Shown here: positions 1 to 8,848 of the stretch, piece after piece
Position numbering within the stretch: the stretch's first letter is position 1
Layout of the letters: every line of letters begins with the position of its first letter
Origin: Bradyrhizobium japonicum USDA 6
Lineage (GTDB): Bacteria; Pseudomonadota; Alphaproteobacteria; Rhizobiales; Xanthobacteraceae
Direction: 5' to 3'
Length of the DNA: 64,000 nt
Assembly: GCF_000284375.1 (NCBI RefSeq)
Contig: NC_017249.1
Location: 3,264,001-3,328,000 of the forward strand
The notes under the pieces: generated by a model
The model's input: the letters and a program-made list of their open reading frames with translations, nothing else
Database searches by the model: none
Told to the model about the DNA's origin: nothing
Position numbers and translations under genes: made by a program

Positions 1-1
1 C

Positions 2-898
2 TACAATCAGGCCGGTGACGATTACGTTTCTTATGCCGACGGTGATCCTGCGCAGCCGTTTTCCTTTGACGGAGCACATGCCTATGCGGATCGACGGGTC
101 TGGGCCGTACTCGACGCAAAACTGGCTGACCTGCGGGCCTCCGGGGCGAAATCCGTCAGGTTTCTCGATGCGGGCTGTGGGCCCGGTACGTGGCTGCGGC
201 GACTGATCACACGCGCGCACGCGCTTGGGTTCAGCGGCATTACCGCGCGTGGATTTGACATTGCGCAGGCACAGATCCAGCGGGCCCGACTGGCGGCTGG
301 AAATCTCTCCAGCCTTCCCGGCGTGGATCTCACGTTCGACGTCGCAGACCTTATGGACCGGTTGCCGGAGCCCGATTCCTCGGTCGATATCACCCTATGC
401 CTGTATAGCGCTCTCAGCCATCTGCCTGTTGAAAGGCTGACGGATGTCTCGGCAGAGATCGCATGCGTTACGTCGAGGCATTTCGTGACCACTGTGCGTC
501 CGGTTGGCAGCACTCCAACGGCCTTCGTGGAATCTGCAGAGAACGTCCGCCGCTTGAAACATGATCACCTCAAGGACCGGTGTGAAATCTACCTTGGCGA
601 CGGTCGACATATGGTATTCGGCTTTCACCTTTTTACTGCAGTCGAATTGCGAAGCCACTTCGCTCGGCATTTCGACGTCGAAGATCTGCGGGGCCTCGAC
701 CTGTTCCACAATCGATTCATGCCGGACGCTCGGTGGAATCCAGTGTCGTCGGCGCATGATAGTCATGTCGCCGATGAACTCGATCGGCTTGAGAGGACGT
801 ATGACGCGATCCTGGAGTTCATGGATCGGGCCACCCATCTCCTGCTTGTGGCGCGCGGCCGGCGAGGCTTGACACGTGAATCGTCGGGCAGGGCTTAG
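2..898 (+). CDS. Class I SAM-dependent methyltransferase, 5' end outside window
   Basis: The open frame runs in from the left edge, so the N-terminus is missing. Around codon 50 it reads FLDAGCGPGTW, the glycine-rich SAM-binding motif I of class I methyltransferases. It is followed by an acidic FDIAQ segment (motif II position) and VDITLCLYSALSHL (motif IV-like). The C-terminal third (LHLLLVARG-type ending) keeps the usual beta-strand pattern. The substrate cannot be told from sequence. It converges on hflX, 60 bp downstream on the other strand. Confidence 0.8.
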   Translation, partial: YNQAGDDYVSYADGDPAQPFSFDGAHAYADRRVWAVLDAKLADLRASGAKSVRFLDAGCGPGTWLRRLITRAHALGFSGITARGFDIAQAQIQRARLAAGNLSSLPGVDLTFDVADLMDRLPEPDSSVDITLCLYSALSHLPVERLTDVSAEIACVTSRHFVTTVRPVGSTPTAFVESAENVRRLKHDHLKDRCEIYLGDGRHMVFGFHLFTAVELRSHFARHFDVEDLRGLDLFHNRFMPDARWNPVSSAHDSHVADELDRLERTYDAILEFMDRATHLLLVARGRRGLTRESSGRA

Positions 899-958
899 AT
901 ACCCGCCTCGCGCTGCAGGCATTCGGCGTCGATCGAATTCATCTGTTTCAGGTTGGGC

Positions 959-2365
959 TCAGGACAAGGAAAGGGTTCTTCGTAGGCGCGCGATTACACC
1001 GGGGAAGCCGCGCACCTTTATGATCCGGCCCGTGGCGTCGTAGGTTTCGGACAGCACGTGCGCATGCTGATACACGTCGCTGAGCATCCCCTGTTTCGCA
1101 TAGGGCACCACGAACTCCTCCTCCACCATCGCAACTTCGAAGAATGTGGTGATCGTCTCACGCAGCGCCGCCAGGTCCGCCGGTGACCTTGCGGAGAGCA
1201 GGATCGCGTCGGGGTGCTTTGCGCGGAGCGTGGTGCGGTCCGCCTCGCTAACGCGATCGATCTTGTTGAGGAGGAGGCGCGAAGGAACGATCTCCGCGCC
1301 GATCTCGCGCAGTACGTTGTGGGTCACCTCAAGCTGGGATTCGTACGTCGGATCGGATGCGTCGACCACGAATAGCAGAAGGGATGCTTCCAGCGCCTCT
1401 GCAAGCGTGGATCGAAACGACACCACGAGGTCGTGCGGCAGTTTCTTGATAAATCCCACTGTATCAGAGACGAGTATGCGCGGTTTGGTCTCCGGCTGCA
1501 GAGCGCGCACCGTCGTATCGAGCGTCGCGAAGAGCTTGTCGGCGACCAGGACCTCGCCATCCGTGAGGGCTTGCATAAGCGACGACTTGCCGGCGTTTGT
1601 GTACCCGACCAGCGCGACCCGAGGTTGATCGCGGCGTGCGTCGCGACGATGGTCGCTATCCCGCCGGATCGCCTCCAGTTGCTCCTTCAACTCGGCAATG
1701 CGGTCGCGGATCTTGCGTCGCTCGAGTTCGAGATCGGATTCTCCCGCACCGTAGCCCTGCCGCCGCTCCCCGGCCGACGACGATTCCCTCAAGCGCGGTC
1801 CGATGTACTTCAGCCGCGCCATCTCGACCTGCAACCTCGCCTCCCGGCTATGCGCATGGCGATGGAAAATCTCCACGATCACGCCGGTCCGGTCCAGGAC
1901 CTGTGCGCCAGTGGCACGTTCGATGTTGCGTGCCTGGTTCGGTGAAATGTCGTGATCGACGATCACAAACGCCGGCTTCGGCGGTGGCTCCAGATCAGGC
2001 TCGATTTGCTCGACATTCGGTTTCTTCCTGTCGGCACCTTCAAAGCGCTCGCGGGCCTTTGACTGGCGGACATGTGCCACCGGTCCGACAACGCCGGTCC
2101 CGCCAGTGATCGCAGCGAGCTCCTCGAGCCGTCCCTTGCCCAGCACCGTTGCGCCGTCGAGTTCGTCGCGCTTCTGTGATATCGTGCCGACAACCTCGTG
2201 CCCGAGCGTATTTGCCAATCGGCCCAACTCTGCAAGGCTCGCGGCATGTGCGTCGTCATCGACGCCCGGGGTCTGGACGCCGACGAGGATCGCACCCGCA
2301 ACATGCGGCACGGTTCTTGAGATGCGGCGCTCCTCGGCACCGTGGCTGTCTGCGGTCATTGCCAT
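959..2365 (-). CDS. hflX: GTPase HflX
   Basis: Ribosome-associated GTPase of the Obg-HflX superfamily; known members bind the 50S subunit and rescue stalled ribosomes. The 468-residue protein has the HflX N-terminal domain (with the VLGKGRLEEL signature), then the coiled linker with SSAGERRQGYGAGE, then the G domain: G1 GYTNAGKSS, G3 DTVGFIKKLPHDLV, G4 NKID. I start at the ATG at 2365 (MAMTADSHG). The open frame extends 32 codons further upstream, but that extension is Arg/Pro-rich without family similarity. No hfq lies next to it, unlike the usual arrangement, so this may be an extra copy. Confidence 0.93.
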   Translation of the reverse strand: MAMTADSHGAEERRISRTVPHVAGAILVGVQTPGVDDDAHAASLAELGRLANTLGHEVVGTISQKRDELDGATVLGKGRLEELAAITGGTGVVGPVAHVRQSKARERFEGADRKKPNVEQIEPDLEPPPKPAFVIVDHDISPNQARNIERATGAQVLDRTGVIVEIFHRHAHSREARLQVEMARLKYIGPRLRESSSAGERRQGYGAGESDLELERRKIRDRIAELKEQLEAIRRDSDHRRDARRDQPRVALVGYTNAGKSSLMQALTDGEVLVADKLFATLDTTVRALQPETKPRILVSDTVGFIKKLPHDLVVSFRSTLAEALEASLLLFVVDASDPTYESQLEVTHNVLREIGAEIVPSRLLLNKIDRVSEADRTTLRAKHPDAILLSARSPADLAALRETITTFFEVAMVEEEFVVPYAKQGMLSDVYQHAHVLSETYDATGRIIKVRGFPGVIARLRRTLSLS

Positions 2366-2863
2366 TGGCCTTATCCTGTGCGTGAGGTTCGATCGCCTGA
2401 CGGAATGCATCGGACAGGTGTCATGATCCCGCCATTCTGGACGATCCGTTGTTGACCCCAACGCGGGCTGGGACGGCTGATCGCGTCTCGCGCACGCCGG
2501 GCCGCGCGTTGAACGTGGAACGATCGCTGTCGCGAGCCCTGCCTGCTGGTGCCGATTTAAGAATCCCTGGAACTGCGGATCAGTGTATGGGGATCAGTGT
2601 CTGGCGTGAGGGTCTTCGCATGCCGAACGAGCCCTCCATGCGATCGGAGGATTATCGCGTCTGAAACGGGGCGGCATGACACGATCTCACTTGAGAAACA
2701 AACGGGCCGGCAGCGTCCACAACATAGGTGAAGCGACAGAAGGAAGCGAGGCGGACAGAGAGGCTCCGATATAATGGCCGTATGAATGAACCCCGGCGAG
2801 GGCGAGCGGACCTGTCGGCAAGGGGTATGTCGGCCGGCACATGGCGAAGGTGATGGGCAGACC
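2366..2863. other. Intergenic stretch, no gene supported
   Basis: About 500 bp between hflX and the next minus-strand gene. Short frames exist on both strands but have no recognisable composition, ribosome site or family similarity. I see no strong hairpin. Confidence 0.5.
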
Positions 2864-3298
2864 TCATTTCGTCAGAAATCTGTAGGCGGCGATCAGAGCC
2901 ACCATGGCTGCGAAAATCAGCAGGGCTGGCACGGATCGTCGGGCGGCTGGCCGGTCGGGAGGGGACGCGGCCAACCGGGCCGGCGGAGGCTCGCCTGGTC
3001 GCTCAGGCCGCACGACGGTGTTATCCGCGGATGTCGCGAGGGCTTCCAGTTGCGGCGCCGCGCCAAGACCTCCCATCTCGCTATAATAGCTGGCGTAGAC
3101 CTCGCGCACCGCCAATACTGTCGACTCGGCTTCGCTCATCCGCTCGAGCCTGGCCCGATAGCTAAGCAAGAACCCTTGCGCATTTGGAGGCAAGTCATCG
3201 AAGCTGCCAAGCTTGGCCATCATGAGCCATGTGGCAAAATCCGACTCTGCTTTGGAGCGGGCTTTTCGGGCGATGCGGACGCTTGGGCGTGAGGCCAT
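2864..3298 (-). CDS. Hypothetical protein with C-terminal membrane anchor
   Basis: About 144 residues when started at MASRPSVRIARKAR. The N-terminal two thirds is helical and polar (a segment with FLLSYRARLERMSEAES). A Pro/Ala/Arg-rich linker follows, then one hydrophobic helix (ALLIFAAMVALIAAYRF) four residues before the stop, the layout of a tail-anchored protein. Family not recognised. Confidence 0.6.
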   Translation of the reverse strand: MASRPSVRIARKARSKAESDFATWLMMAKLGSFDDLPPNAQGFLLSYRARLERMSEAESTVLAVREVYASYYSEMGGLGAAPQLEALATSADNTVVRPERPGEPPPARLAASPPDRPAARRSVPALLIFAAMVALIAAYRFLTK

Positions 3299-3497
3299 AA
3301 TTGTCTGATCGAGTTGCGATGCAAAACCCCGCGCATTCACGGCGTTCGTTGGACGGTTCGCCTAGATGTGCGAGTTGTCTAAACTGGCGTCAAGCGCCTT
3401 CACTTTGGGGTTCGCTTGCGTAGCTCCGAAGCGCCCGACGCTTATTATTCTCCTATAATGTTAGCGTAACCCCCATCTGGAAAACATGTTTTGCAAC

Positions 3498-3620
3498 ATG
3501 CAGCCAAGCGTTATTGTTGTTGATCCATCGCAAGCTTCCTTCCTGGACCGCAAGGATCGTCCTGGAGACAAACGCGACAAAGAACCATTTCGATGTTGTC
3601 ATGCAGTCGTTAAAGCATGA
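3498..3620 (+). CDS. Possible 40-residue ORF ending in a repeat
   Basis: ATG at 3498 opens a short frame beginning MQPSVIVVDPSQ. It stops inside the dispersed repeat at 3614. No convincing ribosome site, and it may be chance. Confidence 0.2.
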   Translation: MQPSVIVVDPSQASFLDRKDRPGDKRDKEPFRCCHAVVKA

Positions 3621-3719
3621 TCCGGACTCCGAAGGGCCGCGTTAGCGCAAAGTGCGCAACGGTTTTCCGAAAAGATCATGCTCAAACAACAACCTAAAGC
3701 GCGGTGACGATTCATCCCA
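3614..3719. repeat. Dispersed gcatgatcc...gatcatgctc palindromic repeat, copy 1
   Basis: Begins agcatgatccgg and ends gtgacgattcatccc, with gatcatgctcaaacaacaac inside. The outer gcatgatc and gatcatgc are inverted, giving a hairpin potential. A second copy lies at 6738. From memory this element is common between genes in Bradyrhizobium genomes. Confidence 0.75.
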
Positions 3720-4010
3720 ATCTGCAAGCTTCGCCGCATCGGTAGACGTTTGGGCCGCCTTCGCTTGCCCTGCGCCCATTCTGTACGTGACAAATGGACA
3801 GACAAGTCCAACAACAAGCGCGACGAGAGCGCAACGGCTGATGACGGTGTCGTCAAGAATGGCTGCAAGGCACTTATCAATCCGCCGCGCAGCGATGCGG
3901 CTACGAAGTGTCCGGCCACAAAGCCTCGCGACGGCTGGCATACAGGCAGCGAAAATGCTCTTTTGCTCGTTGTTGCCCGCCTCCGCCGGGTGCCTGCTGG
4001 CAAGTAGCAC
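3642..4010 (-). CDS. Doubtful hypothetical protein with one hydrophobic segment
   Basis: The frame contains ISRCALVALVVGLVCPFV, a plausible membrane helix, followed by a polar tail. Its 3' end runs through the dispersed repeat at 3614-3719, which often supplies chance coding tails. The start is unclear. Could equally be noncoding. Confidence 0.3.
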   Translation of the reverse strand: MLLASRHPAEAGNNEQKSIFAACMPAVARLCGRTLRSRIAARRIDKCLAAILDDTVISRCALVALVVGLVCPFVTYRMGAGQAKAAQTSTDAAKLADWDESSPRFRLLFEHDLFGKPLRTLR

Positions 4011-4230
4011 CGATGATTGTACCCGGAATTGGCCAAAATATTAAGTTGCCGCCTGATCCTGCTTGTCCGGGCAGCCGATCGAGCGACCCGTAGTTCGATG
4101 CGATAGCCAAGTGCAGGCAGCCCGGCTTGATCTCGGCACGTTGCCTGTAGTGACAACGAAGGTTGTGAAGCGGTCCGCGAAACGGTCCGCCGCAAAAATG
4201 GACGTTACGCCAAATATTTGAACTCATCGG

Positions 4231-4303
4231 TGGGCCGGCAGGACTCGAACCTGCAACCAGACCGTTATGAGCGGCCGGCTCTAACCATTGAGCTACAGGC
4301 CAC
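4231..4303 (-). tRNA. tRNA with anticodon CAT (Met or Ile2), acceptor stem damaged
   Basis: Read on the minus strand: D arm GCTC-AATGGTTA-GAGC, anticodon stem GGCCG/CGGTC around loop CTCATAA (anticodon CAT), and T arm GCAGG-TTCGAGT-CCTGC, all well paired. The loop and stem resemble the alphaproteobacterial CAT tRNA that reads AUA. The acceptor strands TGGCCTG and CGGCCCA leave a C-C mismatch in the middle, as if one G had been lost on each side. No CCA follows (CCG instead). It may be a decaying copy. Confidence 0.65.
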
Positions 4304-4463
4304 GCGAAAGCGGCCGGAGCTATTGAGTGCACTCCCCTTGTCTGCGCAATCATCTCGCCTGCGGCCAAAATGAATCCACGGCGTTGCCGGATTTAAGTCG
4401 CATTGCAACCCAGATCACGGCCAACGCTCGTGGTCGGGCAGGGGCGCAACACCGGGGGTTTCC

Positions 4464-5294
4464 ATGTCCGGTCATTTGCGAATTTGTTTTGCCGCTTTTG
4501 TATGTCTTGCCGGTCTGTCGACGACGTCTGCGTCGTCGAACACATTTTCCGCATTCCTCAATGCTGATCCCGCGCCAGCCCCCGCGCCCAGTTCCGCGGA
4601 AGTGGAGTGCTTGTCGCGGCCCGGCAAGTCGACCGCCGACGGCCAGCACTGGGTCTATCGGGTGGAAGGCCGGCGCAGATGCTGGTACCAGCGCGCCGAA
4701 GGGACAGAGACGGTGAAGAAGTCGGTCCAGTATCGCACCGCGAGACATCGCGTCGCGATGGCCGAAGAGAACAAGACCGCAGCTCGCAAGCGGAAGGCGG
4801 TGGTGGATGCGCGTGCGGAGCTGCAGCGCTCCGCACCCGAGGATACGTCTCGGCCGAGCCCGTCCGCGCCCGTGCAGGTGGTTGATGCCGGTCCCGTCCT
4901 TGCGACCGGGACCGCGACCCGCGTGTCGCCGGTCCCCCTTTTCAAGCGCGACCGCCTCACGGCCGACGGTATCACGCCGCGCCAGGTCGGCGTCCATGCT
5001 GACGTCCAAGTCGACGTGGAGGCAATGCTGGCCGCCACGCCGGCCGTCAGCGACGTGGTCGCCGCTTCGGCGACGCCGCTCGCCTTTTCCATCGCCGGCG
5101 ATGACGGGCAGGGCTGGACCTGGCTTGGCACGCTGCTGATGGTTTTCGGGTTTCTTTCCGTCTTGAGCGCGAGTCGAACCATTCGGTGGGCCGTGCTGCT
5201 GCACCAGTTGAGGTCATCATTCGTTCGCCAGGGGCTGCTGCCGGTCAAAGCGCGACCTCGCGGGGAGGTGGTGCGAAGCGGGCATTCGGCCTGA
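4464..5294 (+). CDS. Exported hypothetical protein with C-terminal membrane helix
   Basis: 276 residues. An N-terminal signal-like segment (LRICFAAFVCLAGLSTTSA) precedes a conserved-looking motif with two cysteines, VECLSRPGKS...RRRCWYQ, around residues 47-74. A long Ala/Val/Asp-rich region follows, then one membrane helix near residue 225 (WLGTLLMVFGFLSVLSA) and a basic tail. The GQHWVYRVEGRRRCWY pattern is, to my knowledge, typical of rhizobial exported proteins of unknown function. Confidence 0.75.
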   Translation: MSGHLRICFAAFVCLAGLSTTSASSNTFSAFLNADPAPAPAPSSAEVECLSRPGKSTADGQHWVYRVEGRRRCWYQRAEGTETVKKSVQYRTARHRVAMAEENKTAARKRKAVVDARAELQRSAPEDTSRPSPSAPVQVVDAGPVLATGTATRVSPVPLFKRDRLTADGITPRQVGVHADVQVDVEAMLAATPAVSDVVAASATPLAFSIAGDDGQGWTWLGTLLMVFGFLSVLSASRTIRWAVLLHQLRSSFVRQGLLPVKARPRGEVVRSGHSA

Positions 5295-5521
5295 ACCGCA
5301 CGTTTCGGATCGGCTCGAGGCGTCCGCTTTCGGAGATGATGTGAGGGGGCATGATGGAGGACGCCGATGCCCCCTTGATCTGGCTCAAAGCCGACTCCCG
5401 CGAGATCATGGCTCGCTGACGGTGCAGCTAGGGTCCGTATCCGCCCAGCTGCTGAACGGCTGGTCGATTGCTTGCCGCTGTTGTCTCAGCGGTTGCGTCG
5501 ACCAACCGGGGAGCGTGGCCC

Positions 5522-5755
5522 ATGAGTAAGACTTGTTTGCTTGCCGTCCTTTGCGCCCTCGATCTGGCTGTGGCGACGCCCGCCTTTGCCAAGAGGTCGC
5601 GTACAAAAGTAGTTACGATCGCCGGTGCTCACCAAGCTGCGTCTCCGGCGGCGAGCTGCAGGATTATCTGCAGGCAGGACCTGTTCGATCGCAACAACAG
5701 GAACAACGTGCGGTCCGGTTGGCCTGGTCCCCCGGCTCAACCGGCGCAATTCTAA
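5522..5755 (+). CDS. Small exported protein
   Basis: 77 residues from the ATG at 5522. A signal peptide (LLAVLCALDLAVATPAFA) has a clean Ala-X-Ala cleavage site. The mature part is basic, with SCRIICRQDLFDRNN and a Pro/Gly-rich end. The frame stays open upstream, but that extension would bury the signal peptide, so I do not use it. Function unknown. Confidence 0.7.
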   Translation: MSKTCLLAVLCALDLAVATPAFAKRSRTKVVTIAGAHQAASPAASCRIICRQDLFDRNNRNNVRSGWPGPPAQPAQF

Positions 5756-5832
5756 CGCAGTCTCGTGACGGCATTTCAAGGTGGTTCAATTGCAGAGGCT
5801 GAACGAGCAACTCCGCCGATTTTAGGGGTGAA

Positions 5833-6213
5833 CTATCTCACCTTGGATGGATCGCCAGCGGTCCGCATGAGGCGATCCGCCTTCACCAGCACGCGATCGT
5901 CAGTCGCCTGCGGCCGCAATGAGAAGCTGACAGCGACAAAAGCGACGCAGAGCACTATGCCCACCGCCATGGTGCGCTGAAAGGTTGGCCTATCAGCATT
6001 TTGAAATGAGGGGAGGTTGCTCCTCTTCGCCAGCTGTTCAAATCCAGCCTGGGAAAGCCTTTGCAATTGTTCGGCTTCGCGATGCTCGATGGAAAGCGCG
6101 CGGCAGTGAGCGGCCATCTCACGATAGTGTTCTCGTGATGAAAGATCGATCGCCGTCGCAGCGCGTTTTTCGAACGCTCGGGCTCGGTCGGCAAGCTCTT
6201 TTGCTTTTGACAT
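5833..6213 (-). CDS. Hypothetical protein, coiled N-terminus and one membrane helix
   Basis: 126 residues starting MSKAKELADRARAFEKRA. Residues 1-60 form a charged helix (LADRARAFEKRAATA...REMAAHCRALSIEHREAEQL), then a single membrane helix (MAVGIVLCVAFVAVSFSL) and a short tail. Several Bradyrhizobium small proteins share the LADRARAFEKRA opening (recalled, not searched). Convergent with 5522. Confidence 0.7.
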   Translation of the reverse strand: MSKAKELADRARAFEKRAATAIDLSSREHYREMAAHCRALSIEHREAEQLQRLSQAGFEQLAKRSNLPSFQNADRPTFQRTMAVGIVLCVAFVAVSFSLRPQATDDRVLVKADRLMRTAGDPSKVR

Positions 6214-6524
6214 CGGGCACCTCATTCAAAGGTGGTCCGCTGGACACCATTTCATAGGTCGGCCGACGTCTCAATTCGGTTCAACGCTCGGACGGCTCCC
6301 TTTCACCTTGGTGGACCTCTCAGCTGGTACGATGCGAACGAACTGACAAATATCTCCAGCTTCGATTGCTCTTCGTCCCGACAGGGCTCGACGTCTGTCC
6401 CGTGCTCACCTTGCCCGCCGCCGGCGGGGTTGGGGCAGGGACCATGCCCCATCGTGCCGTAATAACTTCACAGTTTGAGGAACCAATACCCATGCTGGCT
6501 GGGGGATCAGCGCATGGGGGAGCC

Positions 6525-6710
6525 ATGACTGACAGCGATTGGAAGGAGCGCTGGCACGATGTCGAGCGCTTTCGTTTGATGGCGCATGAAACGACAGACC
6601 CAGTGGCAGCGGCTCTGCTTCGCGATATCGTGTTGGACTTGGAAGCGGACCTGAATGAGTTGGTCGACGTAGAGGCGCAAGGGCTGCCATGGCTTGGAGC
6701 AGCGGCATGA
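6525..6710 (+). CDS. Small acidic hypothetical protein
   Basis: 61 residues from MTDSDWKERWHDVERFR. A longer frame starts at 6366, but its first 53 residues look noncoding and gggggagcc precedes the ATG at 6525. The helical, Leu/Asp/Glu-rich C-terminus (ALLRDIVLDLEADLNELVD) suggests a small structured protein. No known domain. Confidence 0.6.
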   Translation: MTDSDWKERWHDVERFRLMAHETTDPVAAALLRDIVLDLEADLNELVDVEAQGLPWLGAAA

Positions 6711-6737
6711 GTGAAGGCCTCGTCGATCGATCCGCCT

Positions 6738-6887
6738 AGAGCATGATCCGGACCCGAAGGGCGGCGTTAGCGTAAAGTGCACCAACGGTTTTCCCTCGCG
6801 ACAAACGCGGAACGCGTTTGCGCGGAGATCATGCTCAAACAACAACCTAAAGCGCGATGACGATTCTCCTGACTTTATCGCGCTTTA
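6738..6887. repeat. Dispersed gcatgatcc...gatcatgctc repeat, copy 2
   Basis: Same element as at 3614, with an extra internal palindrome (gcgacaaacgcgg-aacgcgtttgcg) between the outer arms. It ends gatgacgattctcctgac and is followed by a short inverted echo, atcgcgctttag. Confidence 0.75.
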
Positions 6888-7137
6888 GGCAACCGGTGTC
6901 TGCTCGACCAGCAACTCGCCACCGTCACCGTAATTCCAAAAGGCCTCGCCGAGGTGGATGTCCAGGTCGTTTGACACTGCCGATCGGGGCTCAATCGTTC
7001 CCTATGACCATCCCGGAGCACGCCGTTTCCAGCGGCGAAGGCCCCGGCCGGTGTTCGGTCACGGACGCGCGCGATTACTCGCGTAAGACGGCGTGCCGGT
7101 CGTCTGTCGCGGTTCACCGGGTGCAAGGTCCGCCCCC
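6888..7137. other. Intergenic, possible remnant
   Basis: No gene I can support. A 30-residue minus-strand frame near 6890-6985 (DLDIHLGEAFWNYGDGG) looks protein-like but has no start or partner and may be a gene tail. Confidence 0.3.
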
Positions 7138-7302
7138 TCACTGCGGCCAATCCTTGCAGAGCGTGATGCCGATCATGATCAGGGAGCCGATTGCGACCAC
7201 CATCGGGCAGACAAACGGCAACTCTTCCAGCACGCAGATGACGACCGCCCGGACGCGGAGGGTTTTCTTCGTTTGCGCAAAGCGCCAGCCTGCCACACCC
7301 AT
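7138..7302 (-). CDS. Small membrane protein under shared 5' element
   Basis: 54 residues (MGVAGWRFAQTKKTLRVRA, then one membrane helix VVAIGSLIMIGITLC, ending DWPQ). The ATG at 7302 has ggagacg 7 nt upstream. Directly upstream lies the 5' element that also precedes the genes at 22381 and 47305. It is absent from a long-ORF view because of its size. Function unknown. Confidence 0.55.
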   Translation of the reverse strand: MGVAGWRFAQTKKTLRVRAVVICVLEELPFVCPMVVAIGSLIMIGITLCKDWPQ

Positions 7303-7416
7303 CGGACGTCTCCGTTTGGCCCCCAGCAGCGGCGGTCTTACTCTTCAGCACGAAGCGATTTCCGGCTATCGCCCATTCGGATGTATCCCTGGATCAAGGT
7401 GAAGGAACCCTTGCGC
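7303..7416 (-). promoter_or_regulatory. Shared 5' element, copy A
   Basis: About 114 bp ending just before the start codon at 7302. Read on the minus strand it contains gttccttcaccttgatcc, then cgcttcgtgctgaagagt, then gctgctgggggccaaacgg and ggagac. The same order occurs upstream of 22381. Likely a promoter with its untranslated leader. Confidence 0.6.
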
Positions 7417-7552
7417 TAGCCATGGCGCCAGCGGATTGATGCGAGTAGATTGCTGCCTGTCGTGGCAAGCCACGCGGCTTTGATTGGAAACCGCGCACGC
7501 CGTGGCCCGTGATGTGATCCCAAGTTATTCGCCTTGCCAGGAATATCGCAGC

Positions 7553-7813
7553 ATGTGGAATTGGATGATGCTGGGGCTAGAAAGCAATCGCGTGATTGGG
7601 CTGCGGATTGCGAAGCTGATGCGCGGCGGCAAAGCTGCCCAACGTGAAGCCCACCGCATGGTCAGTGAAAAAATGCTCGCGGCGGCGAAGGCCAGCACCA
7701 GCCTGATGGCGGGCGCTTCCGGCGACAAGATTGTTGAGCAATATCGAAGAAAGGTGGCGGCAAACGCCAAACGGCTCAGTCGCAAGCGAACGCGCAAACG
7801 AAAGTCGCGCTGA
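7553..7813 (+). CDS. Hypothetical protein, convergent with phasin genes
   Basis: 86 residues from MWNWMMLGLESNRVIGLR. Helical, with an Arg/Lys-rich C-terminus (KRLSRKRTRKRKSR). The motif IGLRIAKLMRGG...AQREAHRMVSEKM resembles small proteins encoded beside phasins in Bradyrhizobium (recalled). The neighbouring phasin locus supports a role around polyhydroxybutyrate granules, but that is inference. Confidence 0.65.
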   Translation: MWNWMMLGLESNRVIGLRIAKLMRGGKAAQREAHRMVSEKMLAAAKASTSLMAGASGDKIVEQYRRKVAANAKRLSRKRTRKRKSR

Positions 7814-7874
7814 ATTCGCCGGGGCGGCAAGAGCGGCTTGCCCTAGCCGCTCTCTCCGTTCTAGTCCGCCCCGC

Positions 7875-8258
7875 TTAGCGTGGGATCTGATCCATAGTTT
7901 GTTTAATTTTCTTCCCGGTATCGTCGACCATTTTGAGCGACAAGTCGGCGATACGACGGCTGCTTTCCAGAGCGGTCTCCACGGTCTCCCGCACCATATC
8001 ACTCTGCACCGCTGTAAAGTCCTGTGGAGTTCGGCACGTCCACAACCTGTTCAAGTGGTCGATGTGCTTCTCAAATTGTTGCCGAACCATCTGGAGGTAC
8101 TCTTGGGACTTTCCCCCCATCGCTTTGGCGGCGGCTGTACCACTGTAAAGGAGCGTCTGTGCGTTGCGAGCTGACCGTTCGGTTGCCGCCGTTGTCTTTT
8201 GCGCATCTTCTTCAGATAAGCCAAGCGTGCGACTAAACTGCTCGCTTGACCGTCCCAT
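7875..8258 (-). CDS. Phasin family protein, C-terminal portion of a split gene
   Basis: 127 residues starting MGRSSEQFSRTLGLSEEDA. It has the phasin-like helical body (YSGTAAAKAMGGKSQEY, QFEKHIDHLNRLW, ESSRRIADLSLKMVDDTGKK). Phasins coat polyhydroxyalkanoate granules. The ATG overlaps the stop of the upstream half as TAATG. One extra base at this point would join both halves in one frame (S-V-M-G-R), so it is either a frameshifted phasin or a translationally coupled pair. Confidence 0.8.
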   Translation of the reverse strand: MGRSSEQFSRTLGLSEEDAQKTTAATERSARNAQTLLYSGTAAAKAMGGKSQEYLQMVRQQFEKHIDHLNRLWTCRTPQDFTAVQSDMVRETVETALESSRRIADLSLKMVDDTGKKIKQTMDQIPR

Positions 8259-8473
8259 TACGAGGTCGCCGCTTCGAGGCTGGAGCGCCAGGTCTGCTGT
8301 AACGTCTCAACGTTTTGCTTGGGCATATCAGCGCTGGCCCGCGCCACTTCCTCGCCGGCTTCAGCCGCAGCTTGCCCGATGCGCGTAGTCTGCTCCGCAG
8401 CCCTCTCGCCTGTACGGCGGGCTGCGTCTTCCATGTTTTGTGTCGATCTCTCTTCCGGACGCGGGTTTGCCAT
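8258..8473 (-). CDS. Phasin family protein, N-terminal portion of a split gene
   Basis: 71 residues, MANPRPEERSTQNMEDAARR to SLEAATS. It supplies the amphipathic N-terminal part expected before the downstream half. The stop TAA at 8258-8260 overlaps the next ATG. The frame is open upstream to 8677, but that part is unlike phasins. Start chosen at MANPRPEE. Confidence 0.75.
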   Translation of the reverse strand: MANPRPEERSTQNMEDAARRTGERAAEQTTRIGQAAAEAGEEVARASADMPKQNVETLQQTWRSSLEAATS

Positions 8474-8848
8474 CTTTAGTTCGTCGATGACTGCCCTCAG
8501 CCTATTGTGCAGAAACGCGATCTTGATGAGACCGTTCCTCTCGCAAAGGCGGTGCGCGGTGTGGCGCAATGCCGTCGTCCGACGTTGTGTGTGAGCGCTT
8601 CCGGTTTTTGCGCAAACCGGACATTCGGCCGGACCCACAAGTCTGAGAGGCGCCAACAACAGACATCGCTGGCGCAAATTCTAAAATACAAACTTGCGCA
8701 GTCGATTGATCAACAGCGCTAACGCAACTAGATCGCGTGTTGCCATTTTTTCCTGAGTGTTGCCGCGTAGGCACACCGCATACTGACCCCATCAGCTACG
8801 CTCAATAAGATCGATCCTAGACTCGTCTCTAGCAGCAACGGGGGCCTC
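8474..8848. other. Intergenic with degenerate repeat
   Basis: Contains ttttgcgcaaaccggacattcggcc near 8608, in the style of other decayed intergenic repeats in this window. No gene supported. Confidence 0.4.

Noticed and set aside
1146..1945. Long plus-strand frames across hflX
   Set aside because: Antisense to clear HflX motifs; Arg/Ser-rich composition typical of shadow frames.
4350..5204. 284-residue minus-strand frame
   Set aside because: Antisense to the exported protein at 4464; Gly/Arg/His-rich without a domain.
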